DNA from: an uncultured Eubacteriales bacterium
GTDB taxonomy: Bacteria > Bacillota > Clostridia > Oscillospirales > Oscillospiraceae
Assembly (NCBI GenBank): GCA_949289455.1
Contig: CASEOA010000097.1
Coordinates: 124,001-188,000 of the forward strand
Length of the DNA: 64,000 nucleotides
Reading direction: 5' to 3'
Made by a program: the position numbers and the translations under genes. A model generated the notes under the pieces. It searched no databases. It had not been told where the DNA came from and saw only the letters and a program-made list of their open reading frames with translations. Below are positions 1 through 8,652 of the stretch, one piece after another (within the stretch, counting starts at the first letter, position 1; each line of letters starts with the position of its first letter).

Positions 1-774
1 CTTCTTGGCCTTGCGGAAGAGCACCTTGCCCCGGTCCACAAAAAACTCAAAATTGAACTTCTTGGCCGCCTTCACCACAAATTCATAGTCGCTCTCGCTG
101 ACCATCTCCACGGTGTACTCGCTCTCGGTGGTGGGCGGAGGGTCGTCGGGGGTGGAATCCACCTCCATGCCAGCCACGGCCCCGGCGGACTTGAGGGTCT
201 CGTAGGCCGTGCGCTGGAGTACCTCGCTTACCGCCCGGCTGTAGCTGCGGGCGGTGCACTGTCTGGCGTAGGAGCCCCCCATCATCATGCCCTTCAGGTC
301 CATACAGCTGACCTCGATATAGGGCAGCTGGGACTCGGCGTAGCCAAAGGCGACCCCCGCCACAAAGCCCACAAACACCGTCTCCCGGGTGCCCAGATAG
401 CCCAGCTTAATGGTCACCGCGTTGCCCATAACCACCTGGCTTTTCAGCTCGTCAAACCGGAAGTTGCCGCCGCTGGCAGTCTTTTTGTACACATTGTAAA
501 TGCGGAAGGTGGCAATGGAGGCCTCAAAGCCGGCGCTGAGCTCGATGTGGATATCGTTGATCATCATATCCACGCTGTCGCTGAGCAGCGCCTTGTTGCC
601 CAGCAGAATCTCCGCCCGGGGGTACTGGAGGTCCTGGTACTTGTTCATCATGGTGCTGAAGGTCAGGTTGGTAAAGGTGGCGGGCCCGGCCAGACCGGAC
701 AGCCCCCCCAAGCTGTTGGAGGCTGCGCTGCTGAAATTACTGGCCGAACTGGTAACGGTATCTAACAAGCCCAT
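1..774 (-). CDS. Phage late-control D / VgrG-like CIS baseplate hub (partial)
   Basis: The gene starts at an ATG (772-774) behind a GGGAGG ribosome site and stays open for 258 codons to the window edge, so only the N-terminal part is visible. After a Ser/Ala/Gly-rich lead (residues 1-35), the protein has the beta-rich start of the gpD/VgrG hub family: a region around FRIYNVYKK, a KLGYLG strand, and a later segment with VSESDYEFV and EFFVDRGK, matching the family's pattern of opening residues in a compact barrel. In CIS particles this trimer joins tube to spike. It is the last visible gene of the operon, after two CIS-tube baseplate genes, as in eCIS clusters. Family assignment is from motif recognition and context; the C-terminal part and any fused effector lie outside the window. 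Confidence 0.75.
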   Translation of the reverse strand, partial: MGLLDTVTSSASNFSSAASNSLGGLSGLAGPATFTNLTFSTMMNKYQDLQYPRAEILLGNKALLSDSVDMMINDIHIELSAGFEASIATFRIYNVYKKTASGGNFRFDELKSQVVMGNAVTIKLGYLGTRETVFVGFVAGVAFGYAESQLPYIEVSCMDLKGMMMGGSYARQCTARSYSRAVSEVLQRTAYETLKSAGAVAGMEVDSTPDDPPPTTESEYTVEMVSESDYEFVVKAAKKFNFEFFVDRGKVLFRKAKK

Positions 775-802
775 ATCCTATCCTCCCGGGACATACCGGC
801 TG

Positions 803-1633
803 TCAGTAGCCGATGTTGATCAGGTTTTGTACTTTGTCCAGGCCGCTCCTGGCCCCCACCTCGTTGACCCCGTCGGCAAAAAACTTCTGGAAGGCGGTGT
901 CCCAATAGCTGGCGTCCGCCTTGTCGTCCACCTGCTGAGTGATGTTCAGCCGCACCGTGCCCCGGACCGGCCGGCCGCTGGTGGAAAACATGGTGTATCT
1001 GGCCTGGGCTTCGGTGACCTCCCCCACAAAGCTCATATCCGCCCACTGGAACTTGATGTTCCGGGTGGTGTCGTCCTGCATCAGGCCAATGAAGGCGTTG
1101 ATCTGGGACTGGACTGAGAATGTCTTTTTCAGGGCGGCGTTTACCACATTGGACACTGTCTGAGCAGAGAGACCGCTGGTGAATTTCTCCACCATGAAGC
1201 TGTCCGCGATGTTCATATCGTCAAAGACCAGCTCCACCGACATCACCACCGAAGGGGGACGCACCAGGTTGGCGGGCACCGCGTTGTCCAGGTTCTGCTG
1301 CAAATTCTGGAATCGGACCGATTCGGCGTTGGCCTGGATGGCGATGCTGGAGGGGTTGTACTGCACCACCAGCTTCTTGGCGCCTCCCGTCAGCGTACTG
1401 GCCGCGCCGCCCGCCAGACCGCCCACCGATCCCAGGGCGGACTGGGCCGTACTGGCCGCGCTGTCCGCCGCGCTGGCTGCCGCGCTGGCCAGGCCGCTGG
1501 TCAGACCACCGGCAGCGGAGGCGGTGGAAGAGGCGGCAGTGAGGGGCTCGATGGTGATGATAGCCTTGTTGGGACTGCCCAGGATACTGCTCACAGCCCC
1601 GCTGAGCATGGAGTTCAGGATTGCGTTTGCCAC
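803..1633 (-). CDS. CIS-tube-family baseplate protein, paralog 2
   Basis: 276 aa from a GTG start with a GGGAGG site upstream. The first 85 residues are Ala/Ser/Gly-rich and low complexity. They are followed by VVQYNPSSIAI, the equivalent of the FNPSEY signature of the Pvc7/Afp7 (CIS_tube, LysM-associated) baseplate adaptor family. It shares ADSFM-EKFTSG, WADMSF and YTMFSTSGRPVR with its upstream neighbour, so the two are diverged tandem paralogs. No LysM domain is visible at the C-terminus. Proteins of this family sit between the tube and the hub. It lies 28 bp before the hub gene and 16 bp after its paralog, so all three are probably co-translated. Confidence 0.8.
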   Translation of the reverse strand: MANAILNSMLSGAVSSILGSPNKAIITIEPLTAASSTASAAGGLTSGLASAAASAADSAASTAQSALGSVGGLAGGAASTLTGGAKKLVVQYNPSSIAIQANAESVRFQNLQQNLDNAVPANLVRPPSVVMSVELVFDDMNIADSFMVEKFTSGLSAQTVSNVVNAALKKTFSVQSQINAFIGLMQDDTTRNIKFQWADMSFVGEVTEAQARYTMFSTSGRPVRGTVRLNITQQVDDKADASYWDTAFQKFFADGVNEVGARSGLDKVQNLINIGY

Positions 1634-1649
1634 AGGCGCTCCACCTCCC

Positions 1650-2471
1650 TCAGAAATTCAGCAGGCTGCCCATGCCCGAGGTAAGGGAGCCGATTTTGGC
1701 GCCGGTCCCGCCGAAGGCCTTATCAAAGTCGCTCTTCCAGTTGCCCCTGGTGGCGGCGGTGCTGCTGTCCTGCCGCAGGCGCATGAGCACCTGGGCCCGC
1801 ACCGGCCGGCCGCTGGTGGAAAACATGGTATACTGGGCCATAATGGTGTTCAGCTGACCGCTGAAGGAGAAGTCGGCCCAATGGAAGGTGATCCGCCGGG
1901 TGTAGATGTTTCGCAGGGCGGCCACCAGGCCCTCCACCTGGGTCTGGACGGTCCACACCTTGCCCTTGGCCCCGGCCACCGCGCTGGCGATGTTTACCGC
2001 CGACTGGGCGGACACGCCGGAGGTGAATTTCTCCCACATAAAGCTGTCGGCCAGGTTGACCGCGTCAAAGTACAGCCGGAGGGTGAGATCCACCCGGGGC
2101 TTGCACAGGTCGTTGTATATGCTCTGGGCGCCCCCGTCCACGGCGTTGGCCATGTTCTGGGGGAAGGACACACTGTCCAGCTGGATCTCCGAGGGGTTGA
2201 ACTGGACCTTGAAGGTCTTTTTCTCAAAGTTTCCGCCGGCAAGTGTCTCTCCGGCCACCGCCTGGGCCGCGTTGCTCAGGATGTTGGAATCACTCTGGGT
2301 TAGGGGCCCGCCGGCACGGGAATTGCTGATCTGCCCCATCATCTGATTGGCTGTAGCGGCGGCGGCCGCGCGGTAGTCCTCGATCTCCAGAATGGCCTGC
2401 TCCAGATTGCCGAACAGGGAGTTGGCCGCGCTGGTAATGCCGCTTTTCAGCGCGTTTCCGATGCCTGCCAT
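1650..2471 (-). CDS. CIS-tube-family baseplate protein, paralog 1
   Basis: 273 aa, ATG start behind GGAGGAG. It carries VQFNPSEIQLDSV near residue 88, the diagnostic strand of the CIS_tube/Pvc7 family, then LYFDAVNLADSF, WADFSFSG and MFSTSGRPVR, all mirrored in the next gene. The N-terminus is a helical Ala-rich stretch, and the C-terminus is Gly-rich (GGTGAKIGSLTSG). The expected role is a baseplate or tube-initiator ring component. Two adjacent copies imply a heteromeric ring or two stacked rings. No LysM motif is visible, in contrast to many Pvc7-type proteins. The family call is fairly sure; the stoichiometry is inference. Confidence 0.8.
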   Translation of the reverse strand: MAGIGNALKSGITSAANSLFGNLEQAILEIEDYRAAAAATANQMMGQISNSRAGGPLTQSDSNILSNAAQAVAGETLAGGNFEKKTFKVQFNPSEIQLDSVSFPQNMANAVDGGAQSIYNDLCKPRVDLTLRLYFDAVNLADSFMWEKFTSGVSAQSAVNIASAVAGAKGKVWTVQTQVEGLVAALRNIYTRRITFHWADFSFSGQLNTIMAQYTMFSTSGRPVRAQVLMRLRQDSSTAATRGNWKSDFDKAFGGTGAKIGSLTSGMGSLLNF

Positions 2472-2495
2472 GGACTTCTCCTCCTTTCGCCGGAA

Positions 2496-5400
2496 TTAAA
2501 ACCGGCCGCGACGGTTCCGCTCGGTCTGGAGCCGGCGCTCCATCTGGCGGTAGACCTGACTGGTAATCTGGTTCATCTGCTGCGCCATGGTCCGGTTGAT
2601 CAGGGCGGTGATATCCTCGGTGGTGTGGTTCACCACCTGGCGGTTGAAATCATTGATCTGGGTCTCGCTGGTGGACTGGCGGGTGACCTCCTCATGGACC
2701 GGCTGCTGGATGGTCTGCTGGGTGCGCTGCTCCTCCAGCCGTTGGATCAGCTCCTCATAGGCGGAGTTGTCCTCCCGCTTGAACACAAAGGGCAGCTTTT
2801 CCCAGCTGCCCGGCCGGTGGGGCTGGGCCCCTCTCCGGCGGGCCCCCTCCCGCAGGCGCTCCAGGGCCTGTTCTCCCGCCGGGGGAAGCTGGGGCTCCGC
2901 TGCCGGCGTAGAGGACGGGTAGCGAATGGCCGCCCCCTCCTCCCGCTGTTCAGCGGCTGCCTGCCGCTGGGCGGTGTCGGCGTTAAAAGCCCCCACATTG
3001 CTGGCGTGGATCAATCCCTCCGCTGTGGCGGCACGGGGATTCTGCTGGTATTTCAGCACGGTCTCGTACAGCTTCCGGGTCACCGGGTCGGCCTGCCGCA
3101 GGATCTGCTCCACCTGGGGCGGTACACCCCCCTGGGGCTCCTCCTCCTGCCGGGCCTCCTCCAGCTGCCGCAGCACCAGCTCGGGCTGCTCCAAGGCCCG
3201 GAGGGCGTCGGCCCGGGTACGGGCCTGGTCGGCGGCGGTGGGCCGCACCTGGCGGACCTGGGGCTGCTCCGCGTCCCGCAGCCGCTCCACCCGCTCCCGG
3301 TTGAGCCGGTCGATCTCCCGCAGCTCCCGCATGAGCTGCTCCGGGGTGGCCTGGGCCTCGGGAATGGCCCCGCCGGGGGCGGCGGTCTCCGCCTCCGGGG
3401 CCGCCGGGGTCTCGTGGTACACCCGCTCTGCCGGCGTCCCCTCCCGGGATTCCGCTTCTGTGCCGGTATAACTGTGCTGGACGAGCTGCCGCTCCCCCTC
3501 CTGCCGTAAAATCTCCAGGGTTTCCCGGACCTGGTCCGCCCGGGGAGGCTGGGGCCCTGTCTCACGGGCGGGCTGGGAAAGGGGCTTGCCCTCCTCCACC
3601 ACCGTGTCCCGCTCCCGCTCCCACGTCTCCCGCAGAACCAGGCTGTCCTGCCGGTAGGTGTGGTAGGTATCCTCACTGTGCAGCTCCTGCCGCACCGTCT
3701 CCATCTCCTGCCGCACCCCAGGCTGGGCCGCCGGTCTGGACGGCTCCTCCTGGGAGATGGTCTCCCGGAGGGTCTGCCGGATCAGTTCGGTTGTGTGCTC
3801 CGGCGGGACCACTCCGGCGGCCTCCTCTTCTGACGGCACAGGGGGCTGATCCTGCCGGTAAATCAGTTCTTCCCCGGGCTCCGCCTGGCCGGGTTTTAAC
3901 CCCGGCGCCGCCGGGCCCTCAGGCCGGCTGACTGCTCCGCCGGGTTGACCGGCAGGCCCCAGCGCCTCCTCCAGGCTCCGCCGGGTCAGGGCGGCCGATT
4001 CCGGAGCGGCGGGGGCGGACTGGCCCTCCGGCGTCCGGCCAGTCTCCAGGGGCTCCGCCTCAGTCTGGCCGGGGATTCCATAGGTGAGCTCCACCGGGGG
4101 CTGGAGCCGGGGCGGGGCCTCTGCCTCCGCCGCTCCGGGGAGAAATGTCTGTTCGATGGTGTCCCGGGTATACCAGCTCTCCCGCAGCTGCTGGTAGCGC
4201 AGCACGGTTTCATACAGCTTTTGGGATACCGGGTCGGCCCGCTCCAGGACTGTCTGTGCCGGAGCGGCCCCGGCCGGAGGCGTTCCCTCCGTCTCCTCCT
4301 GCCGGTCCTCCCGGAGCTGCCGAAGCACCAATTCCGGCTGCTCCAGGGCCCGGAGGGCGTCGGCCCGGGTACGGGCCTGCTGGGCGGCGGGAACGGCTTC
4401 CGCCCGGGGGCGTTCAGACAGCTGGACGGTATTCAGCCGCTCCAGCCGCTCCTGGCTCAGGCGGTCAATCTCCCGCATCTCCCGCACCAGCTGCTCCGGA
4501 GCGGCCTGGCTGGGCAGGGAGCGCGACTGCTGCTCCATGACCACCGTGTCCCGCTCCATGTCCACCAGCTCCCGCAGGGTAAGGGCGGCCTGCCGGCTGG
4601 TGTGGTACAGCTCCTGGCGGCGCTGCTCCCGCAGCCGCTCCACCGTCTCCCGGAGGGCGGCTTGCCGGGCCTCCGGTTTTGCGGGCTGGCCCTCCCGGGA
4701 GATGGTCTCCCGGAGGGTCTGCCGGAGCAGCTGGGTGGTGCGCTCCGACGGGGCCCCCTGGGCCCCTGTCTCCTCAGCTGAGACAGGGGGCTGGCCCTGC
4801 CGGTAGATCAGCTCTTCCGCCTGGGGCTCCGGCTGCCGTCCCGCCTGCCCCTCCTGGGGCGTGCCGGGCTGGACGCCGGGCCGGGCAGGCTGGCCCTCCG
4901 GCTGGAGGGCCCTGCCCAGGATCTGCTGGGTCAGGTTGGTCAGCTCCAGGGTGGTCAGGCCGGTGCGTCCCTCGGTGGGGGGCTGGGCTCCCTCCTCTCC
5001 CTCCGGGGTCTGGCCGGGGAGCAGATAATCCAGCTCCACCGGGGTCTGGAACTGGGACGGCATCGGCAGTTCAGCCGCCGGTGTTCCCAGCCGCTCCAGG
5101 GTCTCCCGGGTATGCCAGCTCTCCCGCAGCTGCTGGAGGGACTGGATCTCCCGCTCCTCCATGGTGCGGTACCAGCTCTGATAGCGCTCCCCTTCCCGGA
5201 AGCGGTTGGTGTTCTGAGTGTGATAGGTCTCAAACCGGCTGAGGGAGTTCTCCGCCACCTGGGTCAGGCTGTGGCTCAAGGTGAGCCACATATCCCGGCC
5301 CGACCCATACCGCTCCAGGGTATGGGTCAGCACATGGTCCACCGTGGACAGCAAGGCGGCCTCGGCGGCCTGGGAGAGCACCTGCTCCCGGGTCTCCGGC

Positions 5401-6368
5401 GGCTCCAGCAGATCGCCCTGCTCGTAGCGGTTGACGTGGTGGTGGAGGGCCACCGCCCCGCCGTACACGTTGTGCTGGCGCAGCTCCTGGAGCTGGAGGG
5501 CCTGGCTCACCCGCAGCTGCTCGGACAGGCGCAGCTCCTGGTTGGTAAAGCTGTCCCCCAAGCCGGTAACATTGTGATGAAAGGCGGCCACCTGCTGGTA
5601 GATATCCCCGGTGCCCAGCCGGTGGTAGATCTCCTGGTGGAGATAATACCGGGGGGCGGGGGCCTGCCTTGTCTCTTCCCGGCGGGGGGCGGAGCCAGAG
5701 CTCTGGCCGGGCTGGGCCTCCTCCTGTCCGGGGAGGGCTGTTTTCTCCTCCACGGTCTCCCGGTGGGTCAGGCTGGTGCGGGCGGTCAGGTGCTCCCGCT
5801 CCTCCCACAGCCGCCGCACTTCCTCCGCGGTGTGGGAGGTCTCCTGCATCCCCAGCTCCCGCAGCACCGTCTCAACATAGGTCTGATCCCGCTGGGTGGT
5901 CTGGCTCTGCTCATGGAGAAGGGCCAGGGCCCGCTGGGTGGTCTCCTGCCGGTACAGCCGGGTGAGGGTGACCAGATTACTCTGCTCCTCCCGCAGCCTC
6001 CGTACTTCTTCCATAAAGCGGGTGACATCCTGGACCCCCAGCTTCCGCAGCACCGAGGTGATATACACCTGATCCTGGTAGGTAAAGTGGCTGTCCTGGT
6101 TGAGGATGATCCGGTTGAGCACGTTGTTTACCACATCCACCTTGGTCTGCTGGATGTCGGTAAAGGCGTTGCGCAGCTCCAGGCTGCTCACCCCGCCCAG
6201 ATCCTCTGGAAACTCCGGCGGCGTGGTCACCAAAAACAGCAGGTCTTTGGGGGCGATGCGGGCGGTCATCAGGCTGTAGTTGCCGTTCAACCGCTGGCCG
6301 AAGGCTTCACATCCCCCGGCGAGGGACAGGCCGGTCTTTAGTTGAATGGGTTCTCTCAGGGTCAGCAT
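2496..6368 (-). CDS. 1290-aa Pro/Gln/Arg/Glu-rich repeat protein of the CIS operon
   Basis: I do not recognise a named family. The N-terminal 110 residues look globular (KLGVQDVTRFMEEVRRL opens a first repeat). The remainder is almost entirely charged helix broken by proline-rich linkers, with no membrane segment or signal peptide. A large unit of roughly 300 residues occurs twice: RESW-TRET/DT, PVEL-Y-PGQT, EELIYRQ-QPPV, LRQTLRETIS, ARTRADALRALEQPEL, and DPV--KLYETVL all recur in the same order. A shorter VLRELG-/VLRKLG- helix pair repeats near the N-terminus. The C-terminus (ITALINRTMAQQ to the end) is an uncharged-to-basic coiled coil. By position and size it could be a tape-measure or scaffold, but CIS tape measures are usually more hydrophobic. 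Confidence 0.7.
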   Translation of the reverse strand: MLTLREPIQLKTGLSLAGGCEAFGQRLNGNYSLMTARIAPKDLLFLVTTPPEFPEDLGGVSSLELRNAFTDIQQTKVDVVNNVLNRIILNQDSHFTYQDQVYITSVLRKLGVQDVTRFMEEVRRLREEQSNLVTLTRLYRQETTQRALALLHEQSQTTQRDQTYVETVLRELGMQETSHTAEEVRRLWEEREHLTARTSLTHRETVEEKTALPGQEEAQPGQSSGSAPRREETRQAPAPRYYLHQEIYHRLGTGDIYQQVAAFHHNVTGLGDSFTNQELRLSEQLRVSQALQLQELRQHNVYGGAVALHHHVNRYEQGDLLEPPETREQVLSQAAEAALLSTVDHVLTHTLERYGSGRDMWLTLSHSLTQVAENSLSRFETYHTQNTNRFREGERYQSWYRTMEEREIQSLQQLRESWHTRETLERLGTPAAELPMPSQFQTPVELDYLLPGQTPEGEEGAQPPTEGRTGLTTLELTNLTQQILGRALQPEGQPARPGVQPGTPQEGQAGRQPEPQAEELIYRQGQPPVSAEETGAQGAPSERTTQLLRQTLRETISREGQPAKPEARQAALRETVERLREQRRQELYHTSRQAALTLRELVDMERDTVVMEQQSRSLPSQAAPEQLVREMREIDRLSQERLERLNTVQLSERPRAEAVPAAQQARTRADALRALEQPELVLRQLREDRQEETEGTPPAGAAPAQTVLERADPVSQKLYETVLRYQQLRESWYTRDTIEQTFLPGAAEAEAPPRLQPPVELTYGIPGQTEAEPLETGRTPEGQSAPAAPESAALTRRSLEEALGPAGQPGGAVSRPEGPAAPGLKPGQAEPGEELIYRQDQPPVPSEEEAAGVVPPEHTTELIRQTLRETISQEEPSRPAAQPGVRQEMETVRQELHSEDTYHTYRQDSLVLRETWERERDTVVEEGKPLSQPARETGPQPPRADQVRETLEILRQEGERQLVQHSYTGTEAESREGTPAERVYHETPAAPEAETAAPGGAIPEAQATPEQLMRELREIDRLNRERVERLRDAEQPQVRQVRPTAADQARTRADALRALEQPELVLRQLEEARQEEEPQGGVPPQVEQILRQADPVTRKLYETVLKYQQNPRAATAEGLIHASNVGAFNADTAQRQAAAEQREEGAAIRYPSSTPAAEPQLPPAGEQALERLREGARRRGAQPHRPGSWEKLPFVFKREDNSAYEELIQRLEEQRTQQTIQQPVHEEVTRQSTSETQINDFNRQVVNHTTEDITALINRTMAQQMNQITSQVYRQMERRLQTERNRRGRF

Positions 6369-6396
6369 ACCGGCCCCATCCCTCCTCGATCAAGTA

Positions 6397-7953
6397 TTAC
6401 AGATTCTCAGTGTCTTCCCCAGCCGGGCTCTCCCCTGTCTCCCCCTCCGAGGTGGGCTCCTCAACAGATTCCTCCTGGGCGGGAACTTCAGGTTCCTCCT
6501 GGATCGGAGCCTCAGCAGGCTCCTCCTGGACCGGAGACTCGGCGGGCTCCTCTTCCCCGCCGGAGGGCTGGGCTTTGGCCCGGCGCTCTTCCCGGGCCGC
6601 TTCCGCGTCTACCGCGTCCTGGGCCTGCCGGGCCTGCTCTGCCTCCCGCTCCTGCTGGGCGGCCCGGGCCTTGGCCTGCCGCTCCTCCCGGGCAGCGGCG
6701 GCGTCCGCGGCGTCCTGGGCCTGTCTGGCCTGCTCCGCCTCCCGCTCCCGCTGGGCGGCCTCGGCCTTGGCCTGCCGCTCCTCCCGAGCGGCTTGGGCGG
6801 CCCGGGCAGCCTCTTCCGCCCGTTGGGCCTGCTCGTCAACCGCTTCGGTCTGGCCGGACGGTTCACTCTGGCCGGCCGGTTCGCTCTGGTCGGCGGGAGC
6901 GGCCTCTTCGGTGTCCTCCTTTTCGGGGTTGACACGCTCATCCAGCTGATCCCGCAGGGACTGCAGTTCGGTGGCAATATTCGCCATATCCGTTTTCAGG
7001 CTGCTGATCTTCTGGGCGGCCTCCTTCATGGGGGAGTACGCCTTCTCGGCGGCAGTCAGCTCGGAAGTGGCCTGGATCTCCTGGTTCTTGCTCTCCACTG
7101 TGGACAGGTAGGTGGCCTGGTTGTCCTCCTGATCCTTGCTCCGAGCTTCCAGTAGGCTCTGCAAGAGCTCCAGCTTCTGCTTGTCGCTCTTGGCGGTAAG
7201 TTCTATCAGCAGGGCGGCCTCTTGGTCGGCGGTGTCGGACATCTGGGCAAGCTGCTCCAGCAGGGTGTTCACCTCGGACAGCAGGCTGTCCGCCGCGGTC
7301 TTGTCCTGGCTGGCGGCGGCGGCGTTCTCCTGGGCCTTGGCCTCCAGCTCGTTGGCCTCCTTCTTCAGCTGCACCAGTTTGTCCTTCTTCCGGGCCTCTT
7401 CGTTGATGCTGTTGGTGGCGGGGGTGGCGTAGTCCGCCCCCAGGTCGGTGAGGATTTCGCTCCAGGGGATATCCACGCACAGCATCTCCCGGTAGCCCAG
7501 GGTGGTGGTCTCCACCAGCAGGCCGGACTGGTCGCCGGACAGTTCGCCGTAGGTCTTTTTCATCACGCAGCAGCCGGTGAACACATAGGTTCTGGCCACC
7601 AGGCCGGGAATGAACTGGTTGGGGGCCCGGCCCACAAACAGAAACACCGGCAGGGCCAGATTTCCCCCCAAGGGCATGGGGTCCACATAGTCCACCCCCA
7701 CATACCGCTCCACCTCCAGGGTAAAGGGGCGGCTGATGGGCTTGCGGAGCATGTGGACATAGTCGTTGAGTCCGCCTTCCTGAATGAAGTCGTATTCCAT
7801 CTCACGGGTAAAGGCCTTGACGCTTTTACAGGGCAGGTCGAAGAGCAGCTCCACCCGCAGCATAAAATTGAAGTTGACCAGGGGGTTGCGCCCCTGGTTC
7901 CACACCAGAATATTGCTATCGGTGATCCCGTGATTCCCGTCTAATAAACTCAT
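6397..7953 (-). CDS. Tube-domain (gp19-like) protein with long acidic coiled-coil extension
   Basis: 518 aa. Residues 25-170 resemble the T4 gp19/CIS tube fold: NFMLRVELLFDLP, an EGGLNDYVHMLRKP loop and a TLEVERYVG strand. The remaining roughly 340 residues are not tube-like. They form a coiled coil (KKEANELEAKAQENAAAA onward), then two tandem 31-residue repeats beginning AREERQAKA and ending EQARQAQDA, then an acidic Pro/Glu tail with QEEP repeats. Its start overlaps the stop of the DUF6760 gene. It may be a tube-terminator or adaptor ring whose tail reaches the neighbouring 1290-aa protein. The tube domain is confident; the role of the extension is unknown. Confidence 0.75.
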   Translation of the reverse strand: MSLLDGNHGITDSNILVWNQGRNPLVNFNFMLRVELLFDLPCKSVKAFTREMEYDFIQEGGLNDYVHMLRKPISRPFTLEVERYVGVDYVDPMPLGGNLALPVFLFVGRAPNQFIPGLVARTYVFTGCCVMKKTYGELSGDQSGLLVETTTLGYREMLCVDIPWSEILTDLGADYATPATNSINEEARKKDKLVQLKKEANELEAKAQENAAAASQDKTAADSLLSEVNTLLEQLAQMSDTADQEAALLIELTAKSDKQKLELLQSLLEARSKDQEDNQATYLSTVESKNQEIQATSELTAAEKAYSPMKEAAQKISSLKTDMANIATELQSLRDQLDERVNPEKEDTEEAAPADQSEPAGQSEPSGQTEAVDEQAQRAEEAARAAQAAREERQAKAEAAQREREAEQARQAQDAADAAAAREERQAKARAAQQEREAEQARQAQDAVDAEAAREERRAKAQPSGGEEEPAESPVQEEPAEAPIQEEPEVPAQEESVEEPTSEGETGESPAGEDTENL

Positions 7954-8177
7954 CAGCGACCTCCTCCGGCAGGCCGGCGCACCGCCTGGCGGCCCATCTC
8001 AAGGATGCTCTTTTCCTTCTTCTTTTCCGAGGGATTCAGGCTGCTGTTGATGGCAGAGATCTCCTCACACCACCGGCGGCGGCTGGCGTGGTCCATGCCC
8101 AGCACATCCTCCTGACTCCAGTGGAAGTAGTAGGAGATGAAGCTCATCTCCTTGTACAGTTCCTGCTGGGGGTACAG
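7953..8177 (-). CDS. DUF6760-like small CIS protein, probable CTG start
   Basis: 74 aa if read from CTG at 8175-8177. The sequence LYPQQELYKEMSFISYYFHW followed by DHASRRRWCEEIS matches the small DUF6760 family found in eCIS operons. The conserved YP-ELY segment lies upstream of the only ATG (8147), and that ATG has its AAGGAG abutting with no spacer. The CTG has AGAGGG about six bases upstream and begins two bases after the stop of the preceding gene, so coupled initiation at CTG is the better fit. The C-terminus is basic (RRPAGGGR). Function unknown; it lies between tail-assembly and tube-like genes. Confidence 0.65.
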   Translation of the reverse strand: MYPQQELYKEMSFISYYFHWSQEDVLGMDHASRRRWCEEISAINSSLNPSEKKKEKSILEMGRQAVRRPAGGGR

Positions 8178-8179
8178 CG

Positions 8180-8542
8180 TTATCCCTCTGGCGTAAAATT
8201 TATGGGTACCTCAAAGGTCTTGCCGCAGTCGGGGCACACCGCCTTCATGACGGGAGGCTCTACGTCGTTGATACGCTGGTACATGTCCTGCAAAAAGGCC
8301 AGGTCCGCGGTGAAAAACCGCTCCACGATGTTGGGCACGATGGTCTCCATGCCCTCCAGCTCCACGATCACCTTGGCCAGGATCACCACGGTGAGGTAGG
8401 AGGGGTTGGCCAGCACCCGGGGGTCCCGGGTGGCGGAAATCTCGTCCCCGGCGGTGGCCAGGCGCATTTTCCCCCGTTTATGGACCTCGCCCACGGAATC
8501 CACATAACCCTTGGGCAGTTCAAATTCATAGACTGTGGTCAT
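8180..8542 (-). CDS. Phage tail assembly-like protein with C-terminal CxxC
   Basis: 120 aa from the ATG at 8542, chosen over an upstream ATG because GGAGGAG sits eight bases before it. The N-terminus (YEFELPKGYVD) followed by a helical region rich in aliphatic residues fits the small tail-assembly/chaperone proteins that follow the tube gene in Mu-like and CIS clusters. The end carries AVCPDCGKTFEVP, one half of a zinc-ribbon knuckle. It sits directly after the tube gene across a palindrome. It probably helps assemble the tail or recruit the tape measure; this is inferred from family and position. Confidence 0.65.
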   Translation of the reverse strand: MTTVYEFELPKGYVDSVGEVHKRGKMRLATAGDEISATRDPRVLANPSYLTVVILAKVIVELEGMETIVPNIVERFFTADLAFLQDMYQRINDVEPPVMKAVCPDCGKTFEVPINFTPEG

Positions 8543-8568
8543 AAAAAGCTCCTCCAAATTCAACTTGA

Positions 8569-8616
8569 TAGGGCAGGGGCCCGCCTCCGCCGGAGCGGGG
8601 ACAGGCCCCCGCCCTA
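8569..8616 (-). repeat. GC-rich intercistronic palindrome after the tube gene
   Basis: TAGGGC at one end pairs with GCCCTA at the other, and the interior (GGGGGCCTG against CAGGGGCCC, CCGC against GCGG) can form a long stem. No T-run follows on the minus strand, so it is more like a processing or stabilising element than a classic terminator. It separates the presumably abundant sheath-tube message from downstream single-copy components. Confidence 0.55.
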
Positions 8617-8652
8617 CCGGTCAGGCCGGCAGGGCGGATGGGAACCACGCCC

